From: an uncultured cyanobacterium | GTDB lineage: Bacteria > Cyanobacteriota > Cyanobacteriia > PCC-6307 > Cyanobiaceae | Length of the DNA: 64,000 nucleotides | Reading direction: 5' to 3' | Assembly (NCBI GenBank): GCA_903917565.1 | Contig: CAIXBB010000019.1 | Coordinates: 1-64,000 of the forward strand | In this document: one piece after another, positions 63,190 through 64,000 of the stretch | Position numbering within the stretch: position 1 is the first letter of the stretch | How the letters are laid out: each line of letters starts with the position of its first letter | The notes under the pieces: generated by a model | What the model saw: the letters and a program-made list of their open reading frames with translations, nothing else | Database searches by the model: none | Told to the model about the DNA's origin: nothing | Made by a program: the position numbers and the translations under genes

Positions 63190-64000
63190 TTGACCGTCTC
63201 AGCGAGCCTTTCCTCCCCTCCGCGCAATCTGCCTTCACGGCCGTTGCGCATCGCCATCCTCGGCGCCACGGGAGCCGTGGGCCAGGAGCTCCTGGCCCTG
63301 CTGCAGGAACGTGGTTTCCCGGTGGCGGAACTGCTGCCGCTGGCGTCCCCCCGCTCCGCCGGTCAGGAACTCGACTGGCGGGGCGAAGGGATCCGGGTGC
63401 AGCCGGTCGGCCCTGGGGCCTTTGAGGGCGTCGATCTGGTGCTGGCGTCCGCCGGCGGTTCCGTGTCCAGGCAGTGGGCCCCGGTCGCCGTGGCCGCCGG
63501 GGCCGTGGTGATCGACAACTCCAGTGCCTTCCGGCTGGATCCGGCCGTGCCCCTGGTGGTGCCTGAGGTGAATCCCCAGGCCGCCTTCGCCCACGGCGGC
63601 ATCATCGCCAATCCCAACTGCACCACGATCCTGTTGACGCTGGCCCTGGCCCCCCTGGCGGCCCAGCGGCGGATCCGCCGAGTGGTGCTCAGCACCTACC
63701 AGTCGGCCAGCGGCGCCGGAGCCCGGGCCATGGAGGAACTGCGCCAGCTGAGCCGAACGGTGCTCGATGGCGGCGAGCCGGTGAGCACCGTGCTGCCCCA
63801 TTCACTGGCCTTCAACCTCTTCCTGCACAACTCGTCCCTCGCGCCCAGCGGCTACTGCGAGGAGGAGCTCAAGATGCTCCACGAAACCCGCAAGATCATG
63901 GGACTGCCGGACCTGCTCCTGACGGCCACCTGCGTGCGGGTGCCCGTCCTGCGGGCCCATTCCGAAGCCGTCAACATCGAATTCGAGGAGCCCTTTCCCG
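63190..64000 (+). CDS. asd: aspartate-semialdehyde dehydrogenase (5' part, cut by window edge)
   Basis: About 270 codons visible from TTG 63190. Asd reduces aspartyl phosphate for the lysine/threonine/methionine and diaminopimelate routes. LRIAILGATGAVGQELLALL is the NADPH-binding motif; NSSAFRLDPAVPLVVPEVNP, NPNCTTI with the catalytic Cys, and STYQSASGAGA follow. The last visible codons (VRVPVLRAHSEAVNIEFEEP) are also typical. The protein continues beyond 64000. Divergent from tig, as in related genomes. Confidence 0.96.
   Translation, partial: MTVSASLSSPPRNLPSRPLRIAILGATGAVGQELLALLQERGFPVAELLPLASPRSAGQELDWRGEGIRVQPVGPGAFEGVDLVLASAGGSVSRQWAPVAVAAGAVVIDNSSAFRLDPAVPLVVPEVNPQAAFAHGGIIANPNCTTILLTLALAPLAAQRRIRRVVLSTYQSASGAGARAMEELRQLSRTVLDGGEPVSTVLPHSLAFNLFLHNSSLAPSGYCEEELKMLHETRKIMGLPDLLLTATCVRVPVLRAHSEAVNIEFEEPFP

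Overview
The window comes from a high-GC unicellular picocyanobacterium of the alpha-cyanobacterial Cyanobium/Synechococcus type. The pointers are sulfolipid genes (sqdB, sqdX), a photosynthetic-type GAPDH, a Psb34-like photosystem II assembly protein, a CYP38-like lumenal cyclophilin, a Ycf37-like TPR protein, a glycine-rich RRM protein, the divergent asd / tig-clpP-clpX layout, and many TTG/GTG starts with weak or absent Shine-Dalgarno sequences. Most of the DNA is visibly about two-thirds G+C, so long open frames opposite real genes are common artefacts. All family assignments are by reading and recall; no database search was run.

Left edge (1-2310): the first codons of a minus-strand IS5-like transposase, then three genes with clearly lower G+C (SMP-30-like beta-propeller, membrane-anchored ABM-domain protein, small HRAH-motif protein). 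This looks like acquired DNA beside an insertion sequence. From 2409 to 16342 come type IIA topoisomerase A subunit, a TPR protein, queG, an HpsJ-like protein, DUF502, nusB-ftsY, a SpoIIE-type phosphatase, argH, an RNA-binding protein, dusA and a BaiN-like flavoprotein.

16324-30629: the type IV pilus motor operon pilB-pilT-pilC reads left, opposite grpE-dnaJ-tusA-like-rsgA. Then come the YbaB protein, murC-murB, gap2, thiL with the lumenal cyclophilin, and efp-accB. 30626-38621: pdxA, a small membrane protein, a sugar-epimerase-like SDR, an HNH nuclease divergent from a SNF2 helicase, two small exported proteins, an AbrB-type membrane protein, three short conserved-looking ORFs with a potentially structured intergenic RNA, and a tandem gamma-glutamylcyclotransferase fusion.

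38622-39608 holds a decayed DUF4268-like gene next to a tRNA-Gly(CCC). 39671-55643: a lipoprotein, class V aminotransferase, cbiD, guaA, PBP2, sqdX/sqdB, psb34-like, thiG, ycf37-like, rplT/rpmI, a SpoIID protein and a GT2 glycosyltransferase. 55700-56250 is a second decayed gene (another GT2). The right end holds dnaX, an LRAT-domain protein, clpX-clpP-tig and the 5' part of asd.

Most of the window is housekeeping. The parts that merit attention are the low-GC cassette, the HNH/SNF2 pair, the PilB with an additional C-terminal zinc-ribbon-like tail, the duplicated GGCT protein, the structured intergenic region at 37210-37285, the cbiD gene without a standard start codon, and the two pseudogenes.
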